Shown: positions 52,817-62,038, numbered from the stretch's first letter. The stretch: DNA of 64,000 nucleotides from Geminocystis sp. GBBB08 (GCF_016743215.1 NZ_VRZC01000002.1:1-64000), one strand, 5' to 3'. Translations and numbers: made by a program. Notes: generated by a model from the sequence alone, not told the origin.

Positions 52817-55483
52817 ATGCCGACAGATTTTAAGAATGAATTATACTTTTCCGATGCAACGGCTGGTGAATTAACAACTATTACTACGTTAAAAGTTTGG
52901 GATTGTAAAGCTAAAAAATGGGCAAGTACGCCACCAGTGGTATTAAGAAATACTTTATTATTTGCAATGTATCCGAGATTGACTTTTACCATCGGAGAAA
53001 TAGATAAAAATGAGACTAATCTTAATTTATTAAATCCGTTTAAACCAAGTGATAGTTGTCCAAAACAATATTTAGATTTAGCTTCCAATTCTCGTAATCA
53101 CGGTAGATTTACATTTTCAGAAAAACCCATTGGTAAATTATATTACGGTGAAGATTGGAAACGAATAATTTACGGTAGTATCGTTCACACTGGATGCAAA
53201 AAATTAACTTATTATGTATCAAATTATGCAATTACCGATGATGAAAACAGAGATGAAGACGGAGATCAATATGATTGTCCACCATTAGGGATAAACTTCC
53301 AAACAGGTGATAGTCATGGTAAATGTAATTCAGAATTGATTAATTTAATAGAAAATTTCGGTAACTTAAATGCAGGTAATCCGTTACAATTTCGTACGGC
53401 TTTATTCGGTAAATGGATTGGTAAAGGTACAGTAGCTTATAATACTACCTGTGATGATAATGACATCGATTTTGCCCAACCATTATCATCAATGAAAGGT
53501 AATAAATTACCATTAGGAAGATACGAAGGTAAAATTCTCTATGGTAAGGTTTTTACCGCCGAAAAACGCTCTGCTAAAGGTGGTTGGATGTTATTTCAAT
53601 GGTTTAGTTTTGAGACTTTAGAAAAAGATAGAATTATTACACAGATAATAAAACGATGTGAAAAGATTATTAAGGCGTACGATAATATCCAAGAATTAGC
53701 TAAGTTTTTAAAAGTAGAACAAGATTCGGGAGAAGCCCAATTAAGTAATCCTGATGACGGCTTTACCTCCGTTGCCGAATATGAAAACATGATGATTCGG
53801 ATTATTCGGGCTGATAAACGAGGATTACTTTTATTGCATCCATACGTTGTGCGTAGAATTGAACAAAGATTACAAAGTTATTGGTTAAATCTAGCCAAGA
53901 GTGCAGGAATGAAGTTTTTTTCAGTAATGACGATGCCAGATGAACATTTTGCCAAATATTATACGGTTAATGCGGACGGTAGAATAGTCGGGGATAAATT
54001 GTTTTGCGCTCCTGATTTTCAAGAAGGGTTATATATCGTATTTTGTAACCCTATGCGTCATTGGGGTGATGTACAATTATGGCGTAATGTTTATGAAGGT
54101 GATTATCTCGGCGATACTGGTATTCTTGCCACTGGTAAAGATTTATTGTTAAGTTTAGGTAGAGATACCGATGGGGATTATGTACAAATAGCGTTTGCAA
54201 ATCATTATCCACATATAAAAGACGCAATCATGGCATTTGATGAATCACCTGTTACGAAGAAATTACCAAAAGTACCGTTAAAAGGAGATTTGAGAAAAAT
54301 AGCTTTAGGTTCAATGAATGATTTAACAGGTGTTGTCGCTAGTTTATTAGGAAGAAGTACAGCCGTGAATGTTGGTTATCATGTTTTAGAAATTCCAGCT
54401 TTTCCACCGTATCAATCCGAACCTGAAGAACGTAGAATTATCGATTTTCTTTCTCAGGAATTACAAATAGCAGTTGACTCAATAAAGAGTGCATATCCAA
54501 ATCATACAAAAGGTTTAGATGTCGTTAAAGGTTATTTAGATGATTTAGGTGCTCCAACTGTTAATGAAGATGGCGAACCGATTGGTAGTGGTATTAATAC
54601 TAATATTCCGTGGTTAGCTGATTTCAAAAACCCTGATTGTTATAAAACTCGTCCTTGTGCCGTTGATGAGGATGCTACCGATACTATTAGTAGGTTAGTC
54701 CGCCTAGTAAACTCATATTTTACTGCACCTTCACTTTCTGTAAATACTGATGCAAGAGATTATGTTGATACTTTATTTTCAGATGTAGAACCAACACAAT
54801 TTCAATTAAATTATGCTTTATCTCAAAGAAACGAATATTGGGCAGAAATGAAAATAGCAAACGATTGGAAGAATAATAATGAAGGTGATACTACTAAAAT
54901 TAGAGAAGTTTCACAACGATTTAAAGCATCTTTAAATACAGTTTTAGAACTAACAGATAATGGTGAATTATTTACAGCCGAATCGTGGGCATCAGCATAC
55001 TGGAAAGTGTCACATATGGTAAACTCCGGAGATGCGGGTTTTGTATTTGCTATTTTTCCTGATGAAATTATCATGGAATTACAAAATATGAAAGATAAAG
55101 TATTTTCGATGATTGAAGTTTATGCAGTTCAATTTTCCCCAATTAATAAGCATAAATGGGAATGGAACGGTGAAGATGTCATGACCCGTGTTTATCTCAA
55201 AAATATTAATGGTAAACAAGGTAAGGCGGTAGAGTTTCAATGGAACGGTGTAACAAATCCTAAATTTTTCGGTTTTCAACATTTAGGAATGATCGGACAA
55301 AAAACAAGGGGTCAAATCGCCATCGGTGAAACGAAAAAAATGAAAATTTATACTATTCGATTCAAACTTCATCAAGGTCAAATATTTAATAGTTCAGTTT
55401 TACTATTTGAGATGGATTATCCCCAAGATGAAATTAATAAAATCGTTGAATACTTCCGCAATAAAAATTCTTATTATCTGTAA
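52817..55483 (+). CDS. Putative double-psi beta-barrel RNA polymerase (RdRP/YonO-like)
   Basis: GLYIVFCNPMRHWGDVQLWRNV...GRDTDGDYVQIAF...IALGSMNDLTGVV...LSQELQIAVDSIK matches the ordered motifs NPxxHxGDxRxxxAV / DxDGD / LGxIxN / LHxxAVDxxK of RNAi-type RdRPs. Confidence 0.72.
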   Translation: MPTDFKNELYFSDATAGELTTITTLKVWDCKAKKWASTPPVVLRNTLLFAMYPRLTFTIGEIDKNETNLNLLNPFKPSDSCPKQYLDLASNSRNHGRFTFSEKPIGKLYYGEDWKRIIYGSIVHTGCKKLTYYVSNYAITDDENRDEDGDQYDCPPLGINFQTGDSHGKCNSELINLIENFGNLNAGNPLQFRTALFGKWIGKGTVAYNTTCDDNDIDFAQPLSSMKGNKLPLGRYEGKILYGKVFTAEKRSAKGGWMLFQWFSFETLEKDRIITQIIKRCEKIIKAYDNIQELAKFLKVEQDSGEAQLSNPDDGFTSVAEYENMMIRIIRADKRGLLLLHPYVVRRIEQRLQSYWLNLAKSAGMKFFSVMTMPDEHFAKYYTVNADGRIVGDKLFCAPDFQEGLYIVFCNPMRHWGDVQLWRNVYEGDYLGDTGILATGKDLLLSLGRDTDGDYVQIAFANHYPHIKDAIMAFDESPVTKKLPKVPLKGDLRKIALGSMNDLTGVVASLLGRSTAVNVGYHVLEIPAFPPYQSEPEERRIIDFLSQELQIAVDSIKSAYPNHTKGLDVVKGYLDDLGAPTVNEDGEPIGSGINTNIPWLADFKNPDCYKTRPCAVDEDATDTISRLVRLVNSYFTAPSLSVNTDARDYVDTLFSDVEPTQFQLNYALSQRNEYWAEMKIANDWKNNNEGDTTKIREVSQRFKASLNTVLELTDNGELFTAESWASAYWKVSHMVNSGDAGFVFAIFPDEIIMELQNMKDKVFSMIEVYAVQFSPINKHKWEWNGEDVMTRVYLKNINGKQGKAVEFQWNGVTNPKFFGFQHLGMIGQKTRGQIAIGETKKMKIYTIRFKLHQGQIFNSSVLLFEMDYPQDEINKIVEYFRNKNSYYL

Positions 55484-55687
55484 TTCATTTAATTTAGTTA
55501 TTTATTTATTTATTTGTTTATTTATTTATTTGTTTATTATTGTTTAATTCATTCATTTAATATTTGTTTATTCATTTTATAAATTAATGAATTTTATTTG
55601 TTTAATTTCTTAATTTATTTTAATTTATTTATTCATCCTTTGTTTTTGCTATCGCTATAAAATTTTGTAGTTTAGAAATTCACTCAA

Positions 55688-56179
55688 ATGATAGTAACTG
55701 TAACTGGACATCGGAATATCAAATCAAATGAAACAAATATCAAAGGAATTAATCAATTAATTGATTTTGCACTTAAAAAAAATGTTACTGAATTTTTAGT
55801 CGGTATGGCACGAGGTGCTGATTTATTATTTGCAGAACAATTAATTGCTCGTAATTTAAAATGGACTGCTATTATTCCTTGTCATAATCATATTAAATTA
55901 TGGAATTATGCCGATAAACAACGATTTGATAAAATAATCTCTAAAACTGAAAATCAAATTATTCTTTCTCCTTATTACGAATCCCATGTAATGATTGAGC
56001 GTAATTTATGGATGTTAGAACGCAGTCAACTTTGTATCGGTATTTATGATGAATTAGAAAAAGGTGGTACTGCATTTACAATTAATACGGCATTAAATAA
56101 GAATTTATTTGTTTGTTATTTTAATCCTAATAATCATCAATTTATTACTATTAAACCTTCTCAATTTAATTTATTTTAA
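55688..56179 (+). CDS. SLOG-superfamily protein (DprA/YspA-like)
   Basis: VTVTGHRNI, FLVGMARGADLLFAEQ, LEKGGTAFTINTAL. Confidence 0.82.
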   Translation: MIVTVTGHRNIKSNETNIKGINQLIDFALKKNVTEFLVGMARGADLLFAEQLIARNLKWTAIIPCHNHIKLWNYADKQRFDKIISKTENQIILSPYYESHVMIERNLWMLERSQLCIGIYDELEKGGTAFTINTALNKNLFVCYFNPNNHQFITIKPSQFNLF

Positions 56180-56200
56180 TTATTAAATCAATAACTCATT

Positions 56201-56230
56201 AGCTCTCAATCTGAGGGCTTTTGTTTTATT
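56201..56230 (+). terminator. Intrinsic terminator agctctcaatctgagggctttt
   Basis: 8-bp stem + T-tract. Confidence 0.85.
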
Positions 56231-56333
56231 TAAGTGTAAACCACTTTTAACTTAAAAGTTGATTATTTTAATTATTTATGGATTACTTTTAACTGCTTTC
56301 GCTGTGGGGAGTTTGTTCTCCCCCGGTGATAAT

Positions 56334-56621
56334 ATGTCATTTAAAGTATTTGAAGTTCATAATAATTATGCAGAAGCTGATTTTTGGTTATTAAATAAAG
56401 GAACGCTCGAGCAACTAGGAAGACCAACGAAAGAATATCAAAGTTTTTTAACAGGAATTAAGTGTAATAAGGAATTAATTGTATCTGATTACGGTTTTTA
56501 TCTTTGTGTTTATCTTCATCAGCAAAGAATATGGCAAGGTTACGCCTGTTCTTCTATCAATTGGCAACATTTACGGATAAAAGATATTCGTAGTGTTCTC
56601 AATAATTTTATTACTGTTTAA
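56334..56621 (+). CDS. Small hypothetical protein
   Basis: Start at internal ATG (MSFKVFEVHNN) favoured because GCTTTCGCT motif sits at 56295; ORF track start 56259. Confidence 0.6.
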   Translation: MSFKVFEVHNNYAEADFWLLNKGTLEQLGRPTKEYQSFLTGIKCNKELIVSDYGFYLCVYLHQQRIWQGYACSSINWQHLRIKDIRSVLNNFITV

Positions 56622-56628
56622 TATTTTT

Positions 56629-56652
56629 AGCTCTCAGATGAGGGCTTTTTTT
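56629..56652 (+). terminator. Intrinsic terminator
   Basis: agctctcagatgagggcttttttt. Confidence 0.85.
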
Positions 56653-56797
56653 ATCCCTTTATTTTTAACTTTTATCCAGATCCTTCCTTCGTCTGGACTA
56701 TCGCTTTTAACTTTTACAGGTTTTTTACTTTTTACTTTTTACTTAATTGATTGGCTATCGCTAGAGAATCATGTTTCTTTAGTTAAAGGTAAAAACG

Positions 56798-57209
56798 ATG
56801 ATTATTATTGAACAATTTGATGTTAACAAATTTAGAGAGGAGAAAGTAGGACATTTATCTCTAGGTGATAAAACTTTCAATGTTTCCGAAGGTTATCTCC
56901 GTAAGCATTGTATTTGAAGACCAAAATCTTGATGAATCACATCTTTGGTCAGATAAATCAGTAGAAGAATTACGCATTATCTATTGGGAACAAATCAAGA
57001 AACATCTACCTAGATTCTTAAACTTTCAACCGAGATACTCACAAGGTGAAGAATTTGAAGTAAATGATGATTCTCGTTATTTCTGTCCTTTATTAAAAAT
57101 AGCATTGGCTTATAAGAAATACGGTTCAGTCAAATTATTATATGTTTCTGATAAAGTAAAAGCAGATTTAATCGGTAAAACTATTTATTGGCTTTCATCT
57201 CAAATTTAA
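56798..57209 (+). pseudogene. Small hypothetical gene with apparent frameshift near 56915
   Basis: MIIIEQFDVNKFREEKVGHLSLGDKTFNVSEGYLRKHCI* then FEDQNLDESHLWSDKSVEEL... in another frame. Confidence 0.6.
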
Positions 57210-57218
57210 TTATTATTT

Positions 57219-57244
57219 AGCTCTCTTTATGAGGGCTTTTTTTT
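57219..57244 (+). terminator. Intrinsic terminator
   Basis: agctctctttatgagggctttttttt. Confidence 0.85.
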
Positions 57245-57291
57245 ATGGCTATCGCTTAATAATTGTGTAATTTAATTTGAGGAAAAAAGAG

Positions 57292-57531
57292 ATGAATTAT
57301 GACCAAATAGGATTTTATTTAGTAGCAGATGGAAGTGGAGAATATCGTAGTTATCAACAAGATTTAGATGAATATATGGATTATTGTTCTGAAAATGAAC
57401 CTGAACCTGAATATGATTATTGGTTTGATTATGACCTTATCCCTAATACCCACAAACATCATTGGTGTATAGGTCAATACGGAAATGTCGAAGAGAATCC
57501 TACATTTGACCAATATGACGGTAATTTCTAA
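57292..57531 (+). CDS. Small acidic hypothetical protein
   Basis: MNYDQIGFYLVADGSGEYRSY; RBS gagg upstream (ORF track start 57277). Confidence 0.65.
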   Translation: MNYDQIGFYLVADGSGEYRSYQQDLDEYMDYCSENEPEPEYDYWFDYDLIPNTHKHHWCIGQYGNVEENPTFDQYDGNF

Positions 57532-57548
57532 TCTCTAAACAATTTATT

Positions 57549-57572
57549 ACTCTCCTTCGGGGGAGTTTTTTT
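57549..57572 (+). terminator. Intrinsic terminator abutting next ATG
   Basis: actctccttcgggggagttttttt immediately before ATG at 57574. Confidence 0.85.
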
Positions 57573-57573
57573 A

Positions 57574-57855
57574 ATGGCAATTTATTTAATATCGGATGGT
57601 GAAAAATATAAAATTGGAATTAGTAAACATCCTGATAAAAGATTAAAACAATTACAAACTGGACACCCTCAAACACTTAAATTAATTAAAACTTTTGATT
57701 ATCAAATAAAAGGAAAAATAACGGAGAAAATGATAGAAAAAAGAATCCATTATTTATTAAGACAATGTAGAACGAACTATAACGGAGAATGGTTTTATTT
57801 TTCAGATTATCAATGTTTAATTGAAATTATTGATCAGATTTTAACTCATTCCTAA
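57574..57855 (+). CDS. T5orf172/Mug113-like (GIY-YIG superfamily) protein
   Basis: IYLISDGEKYKIGISKHPDKRLKQLQTGHP. Confidence 0.82.
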   Translation: MAIYLISDGEKYKIGISKHPDKRLKQLQTGHPQTLKLIKTFDYQIKGKITEKMIEKRIHYLLRQCRTNYNGEWFYFSDYQCLIEIIDQILTHS

Positions 57856-57914
57856 TTTGCTCATTTGACAGAGTGCTATCGCAACTAGAGTACGTTGTTT
57901 ATTCATTTAAAATT

Positions 57915-58283
57915 ATGACAATCGTAATGATTTCTGGTTCTCGTTCTGTTACTGAATTACCTTCTTCTGCTGTTAATAGTTTGAATAAAATTATGGAGTT
58001 AGGTTTTGATATTGTAGTCGGTGATTGTTCTGGTATAGATACTTTAGTACAAAAATATTTACAATCTCAACATTATCAGAATGTTACAGTCTATCATATC
58101 AACAACAAACCTCGAAATAATGTTGGTTTTAAGACTATCAAAATACAAGGCAGAAGTTATAGTGCCAAAGATATTGCGATGGCTGAAATTGCTGATTATG
58201 GGTTAGCTATCTGGAATAACAAAAGTAAAGGCACTAAAGCTAATATCGATCGCATCAAAAGAACAAAAGTGATTACTGTCTAA
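57915..58283 (+). CDS. SLOG-superfamily protein
   Basis: MISGSRSVTELP, VVGDCSGIDTLVQKYL; ATG at 57915 favoured over track start. Confidence 0.75.
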   Translation: MTIVMISGSRSVTELPSSAVNSLNKIMELGFDIVVGDCSGIDTLVQKYLQSQHYQNVTVYHINNKPRNNVGFKTIKIQGRSYSAKDIAMAEIADYGLAIWNNKSKGTKANIDRIKRTKVITV

Positions 58284-58307
58284 GTGACTTGTACTGAGCG
58301 AAGTAAA

Positions 58308-58334
58308 GGCTCTTCTTCGGGGGGCTTTTTTTTT
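58308..58334 (+). terminator. Intrinsic terminator
   Basis: gctcttcttcggggggcttttttttt. Confidence 0.75.
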
Positions 58335-58676
58335 AATCTTTTAAGATCAGAAATATGCAACTATCTCTTAATTTAGACCCAATTATCAAAACTAAAACTG
58401 AATTTTATAAAGGTTGGGAAATTGTCGCCAATTAACGAGAAAAATCATTAATGGTTAAAGAATCTGTAAGTGAATTTTATCGACAACGATATAACCAAAA
58501 TTGGAGTCAATACAAAGTTGACTATTACTATGAAACGATTATTTTCAAACCGAAACATTCTTGGGATGGAAAGTTTATTTGTGGTTTACATTCTGGTGTT
58601 GGAATTTTGATATTGCCATTGAATGCACAAAAAAATATATTAATATTACAGTTAAATTTACTTTTATCTTGAAATG

Positions 58677-58688
58677 ATGTTTTCACTT
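58677..58688 (+). promoter_or_regulatory. Motif A ATGTTTTCACTT, copy 1 of 5
   Basis: Exact 12-mer upstream of 58721 ATG; other copies 59258, 59872, 60681, 61061. Confidence 0.8.
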
Positions 58689-58720
58689 AAAGATAATAAT
58701 TTTTTTTGAGGAAACATAAA

Positions 58721-59209
58721 ATGTCCATCTATAATATGATTGAAATTTTTGGTACAATTAGTAATGTAACAGAATTATTAGCATTTTGTCAAAGTCATAA
58801 ATATTTAATGCAAAATACAGTTAGTAAATACGCTCAAGGTAGAAAAGAATTATGGATTAAAAATAAATGTGATTTAAGACAACAAGTTACTATAACGGTC
58901 GGATTTAATCATCCTCAATTAAATGAATTAGGACATAAACTATTACCTAATTTTGATATTGGATTATTACTATTTTATCCGGCCAATACTCAAATTAAAT
59001 TACATCGTGACCATTCTTTATTTTCTAATATCGGTGTCGGTATTAATTTAAGTCCTAGTACTTTCTTAATAACCCATGATATAAACATAAAACCAAAAGA
59101 AATTGAATTAAAAACAGGCTATTGCTATCGATTTAATACTAAATTATTACATGGGATTAAACCAGTAAAATATCCCCGTTATGCTATCTATTTTTGGCAT
59201 TTTAAATAA
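58721..59209 (+). CDS. 2OG-Fe(II) oxygenase-like protein
   Basis: IKLHRDHSLF (HxD) ... TKLLHGIKPVKYPRYAIYF (H...R). Confidence 0.65.
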   Translation: MSIYNMIEIFGTISNVTELLAFCQSHKYLMQNTVSKYAQGRKELWIKNKCDLRQQVTITVGFNHPQLNELGHKLLPNFDIGLLLFYPANTQIKLHRDHSLFSNIGVGINLSPSTFLITHDINIKPKEIELKTGYCYRFNTKLLHGIKPVKYPRYAIYFWHFK

Positions 59210-59225
59210 AATTTAGATAATTATT

Positions 59226-59250
59226 GGCTCTCAATCTGAGGGCTTTTTTT
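59226..59250 (+). terminator. Intrinsic terminator
   Basis: ggctctcaatctgagggcttttttt. Confidence 0.85.
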
Positions 59251-59304
59251 ATACCTAATGTTTTCACTTAAAGAAGATGATATTTTTAATAAAGAGGTCA
59301 CAAA

Positions 59305-59532
59305 ATGATAACGACAAATAATAGAGAGCAAACAATTCGTTTACTAAATTCTAGTTGTGGTGAGTTAATGGAAAAGCCAAATAGTATTTATCGTAAAGCA
59401 GAAGGAAAGTTGTTTTTAACACAAGGAAATATGACAGTTTCAACTAATTTATTTGATCCTATCGAAGTTCGGCATTTAGAAAAGTTAGATACTTTAATAA
59501 TTGAAGCTCTTAATCTTTATTCAAGATTATAA
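59305..59532 (+). CDS. Small hypothetical protein
   Basis: 75 aa, motif A and RBS upstream. Confidence 0.65.
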   Translation: MITTNNREQTIRLLNSSCGELMEKPNSIYRKAEGKLFLTQGNMTVSTNLFDPIEVRHLEKLDTLIIEALNLYSRL

Positions 59533-59579
59533 ATTTAGATAATATTGAAATAATTGTAAATAATTAAAGGAGGTAATAA

Positions 59580-59774
59580 ATGGAATATCTAAAATGGAAA
59601 ACTGAAGTAGATAACAGATTGTCTAAATATTTTTCTCAACATATCTTGAATAAGTATAAAAGTAGCTATACACATTTGTATTCTAATAATCGAACTCCTC
59701 AAAAAACGTCTGATTATCTTTATGAGTACATCAATGATAGCGAAATGGCTGGACAAGAATCTTGGTTTGACTGA
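59580..59774 (+). CDS. Small hypothetical protein
   Basis: 64 aa, RBS aaaggaggt. Confidence 0.65.
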   Translation: MEYLKWKTEVDNRLSKYFSQHILNKYKSSYTHLYSNNRTPQKTSDYLYEYINDSEMAGQESWFD

Positions 59775-59806
59775 TTGATTTTGATTAACGTTATTTTCAG
59801 AATATT

Positions 59807-59831
59807 AGCTCTCTTATGAGGGCTTTTTTTT
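59807..59831 (+). terminator. Intrinsic terminator
   Basis: agctctcttatgagggctttttttt. Confidence 0.85.
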
Positions 59832-59914
59832 ATAATAAAGCGCAAAGGTTCTGAGTTCTGAGTTCGATAAAATGTTTTCACTTTTTGAGGATGTTGTTTA
59901 GAAAAAAGTAAACT

Positions 59915-60220
59915 ATGAAAATTGAAATTAATCTGCGGATTAAAGAGGAAATAAAGGTCAATATTACCGTCTTAATGTTAGATGTTTTAATGCCCAATTA
60001 TTACGATGAATTAAGTCCTGTTCTCGGTATTTATAAGAATAAGGAGTTTAAATCTGCTATGGAATATTGGCTAGTTTCTGAGTGGTTATATCGTCAATTA
60101 TTAGCACATCATCAACCAGTAGTAAAATTCAAAAATCTTTATATTTGGGGAAGACTCGGAACTGGTTATTCTCTCACTGATGAAGAAGTTTTAATTGATA
60201 TTTTTGGAGGTCAAAACTAA
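59915..60220 (+). CDS. Small hypothetical protein with IKEEIKVNIT N-terminus
   Basis: 101 aa, motif A upstream, overlaps next gene by 1 nt. Confidence 0.65.
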   Translation: MKIEINLRIKEEIKVNITVLMLDVLMPNYYDELSPVLGIYKNKEFKSAMEYWLVSEWLYRQLLAHHQPVVKFKNLYIWGRLGTGYSLTDEEVLIDIFGGQN

Positions 60221-60582
60221 TGAAAAAAGAGGAAAAATTAATTAATAAACCTAACGATGTAATTAAAACCATGATTACTCAATTTTGTGGAACTATCGAC
60301 AGATTAGTAATTATGTTAGGAACAAAACAAATTGTTTATGATAATGCTACGGCGATGATTAAATTCGATTTTAAAACGTGTCGTAAAGCTACTCTTTGCT
60401 CTATTCGATATGATTATGGAATGGATACTTATGAGATGGAATTTTATAAGTTTAATCGGAAAGCAATGGAGTGGGAAACTGTCAAAACTTTTGATAATGT
60501 TTATTGTGAGGAATTAACGATAATTTTTGAGGATTTTACTGGATTAATTCTTAATTATCGTCCTGAATTTATCTCTTATTAA
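60220..60582 (+). CDS. Small hypothetical protein
   Basis: 120 aa, ggagg RBS inside previous gene. Confidence 0.65.
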   Translation: MKKEEKLINKPNDVIKTMITQFCGTIDRLVIMLGTKQIVYDNATAMIKFDFKTCRKATLCSIRYDYGMDTYEMEFYKFNRKAMEWETVKTFDNVYCEELTIIFEDFTGLILNYRPEFISY

Positions 60583-60723
60583 ATATTTTCATTTATTAAT
60601 TATGGCTTCTCAAGGGAAGTCTTTTTTTATCTGGACGTACGATGCCTTCATGCACGCTGCGCACCCGAACATCGAACTTAATGTTTTCACTTTAGGACAA
60701 TGTTGTTTTAAAAAGGAAAATTA

Positions 60724-60918
60724 ATGATGAAAAATCAAATTAAAGAACCGATTAAAGAGGAAATAAAAGTTAATATTACACCTGAAGATTATCCTCTGTA
60801 CAAAAGTTTAATCCCAGAACTAACAGTAGAAATATTCAGACAACATGAAATGTACATCAAAGAAATGTTTGAGTACGACCCCTGTGATGATGACAATTTA
60901 TATGATTATGATTATTAA
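60724..60918 (+). CDS. Small hypothetical protein with IKEEIKVNIT N-terminus
   Basis: 64 aa, motif A upstream. Confidence 0.6.
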   Translation: MMKNQIKEPIKEEIKVNITPEDYPLYKSLIPELTVEIFRQHEMYIKEMFEYDPCDDDNLYDYDY

Positions 60919-60973
60919 CTATTAATGTAGAACATATAAAGCATAAACAAAATATATGAATTTTTTATTTTAT

Positions 60974-60999
60974 AGCTCTCATAATTGAGGGCTTTTTTT
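60974..60999 (+). terminator. Intrinsic terminator
   Basis: agctctcataattgagggcttttttt. Confidence 0.85.
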
Positions 61000-61107
61000 A
61001 TTTTTATCGAGTGAGAAATTTAATTTTAACTTTTAACTTTTAACTTTTAATTTGATACTAATGTTTTCACTTGCTGAGGATGTTGTTTTTTTAGGAGAAA
61101 AAAGCCT

Positions 61108-61350
61108 ATGAAAGTGGATATAGCAGACTCGGTGAAGAAATCTGCTGACGATTTAATTGGACTCGGTTTAACTGACTGCGATCGTACTTTATTAGAAAAG
61201 GTAATTAGTCAATGGATTGAGGAATTTATCGATGAATTACCAGATAATATCGAGTGGTATAAACAGCACGATCGACGGTTAGGAGAGTTAATTTTCCAAG
61301 CAGAATATCGTACCGAACAATTAGCTTATCAATTACCGATAGCTAGTTAG
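61108..61350 (+). CDS. Small hypothetical protein
   Basis: 80 aa, motif A + aggag RBS. Confidence 0.65.
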   Translation: MKVDIADSVKKSADDLIGLGLTDCDRTLLEKVISQWIEEFIDELPDNIEWYKQHDRRLGELIFQAEYRTEQLAYQLPIAS

Positions 61351-61504
61351 TCTTATTTAGGGAGCAGGGAGTAGGGAGCAGTAAAAAAGCCTTCTACCTT
61401 CTGCTTTTTGCCCTCTGCGAATCTCTTGGATTAAGGGGAACGGCAAACCTTTTAATTTTCAACACAAAAACATTATTTAATCATAACAAAAAAGGAGTCA
61501 GAAA

Positions 61505-62017
61505 ATGTTAAATATCCCTCATAACGAACTCAGAAGTCAGAACTCAGAAGTCAGAACTAATTCAAATCTTACTTATTTAGAACAGTTAATTTCACTTCGG
61601 AAGAAAATAAATGAATTAGAGTTTTTAATCTCTGAAATTATGCCCTTGGCACTCAATGAATCTCTTGAAATTTTATCTAATAAAGAGGATAATAATATAG
61701 TTTATGCGGATAAAACAAATGGTAAAATAGTTGTTACTTTTCGCAAACAATATCCTACTCCTAAAGATAATGTTACATTGCAACGATTAGACGATGAAAT
61801 TAAAGCTGAAACTAAACTTTTAGTTAAAACTCATCAATCAGAATTATCTGAATTAGAACAACAATTAGATGAATTAAATCAAACTATTGAACAATTAGAA
61901 TCGGAAAAGGAAAAATTAACAACTAATAAACGATTAATTAACCTTAAACTACGGTTTAAAATTGAAAGAGAAAATAGCATGGAATTAATCCCTAATCTCT
62001 CTGTCTATCTCAAGTAA
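61505..62017 (+). CDS. Coiled-coil protein
   Basis: LSELEQQLDELNQTIEQLESEKEKL; aaaggag RBS; N-terminus partly encoded by a heptamer repeat. Confidence 0.7.
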   Translation: MLNIPHNELRSQNSEVRTNSNLTYLEQLISLRKKINELEFLISEIMPLALNESLEILSNKEDNNIVYADKTNGKIVVTFRKQYPTPKDNVTLQRLDDEIKAETKLLVKTHQSELSELEQQLDELNQTIEQLESEKEKLTTNKRLINLKLRFKIERENSMELIPNLSVYLK

Positions 62018-62038
62018 CTATATAATTTCTCAATCATT

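Noticed and set aside
56593-56811. 72-aa hydrophobic ORF
   Set aside because: Runs through a terminator and STRR-like cttttaactttt DNA; phenylalanine/leucine content is from T-rich repeats.
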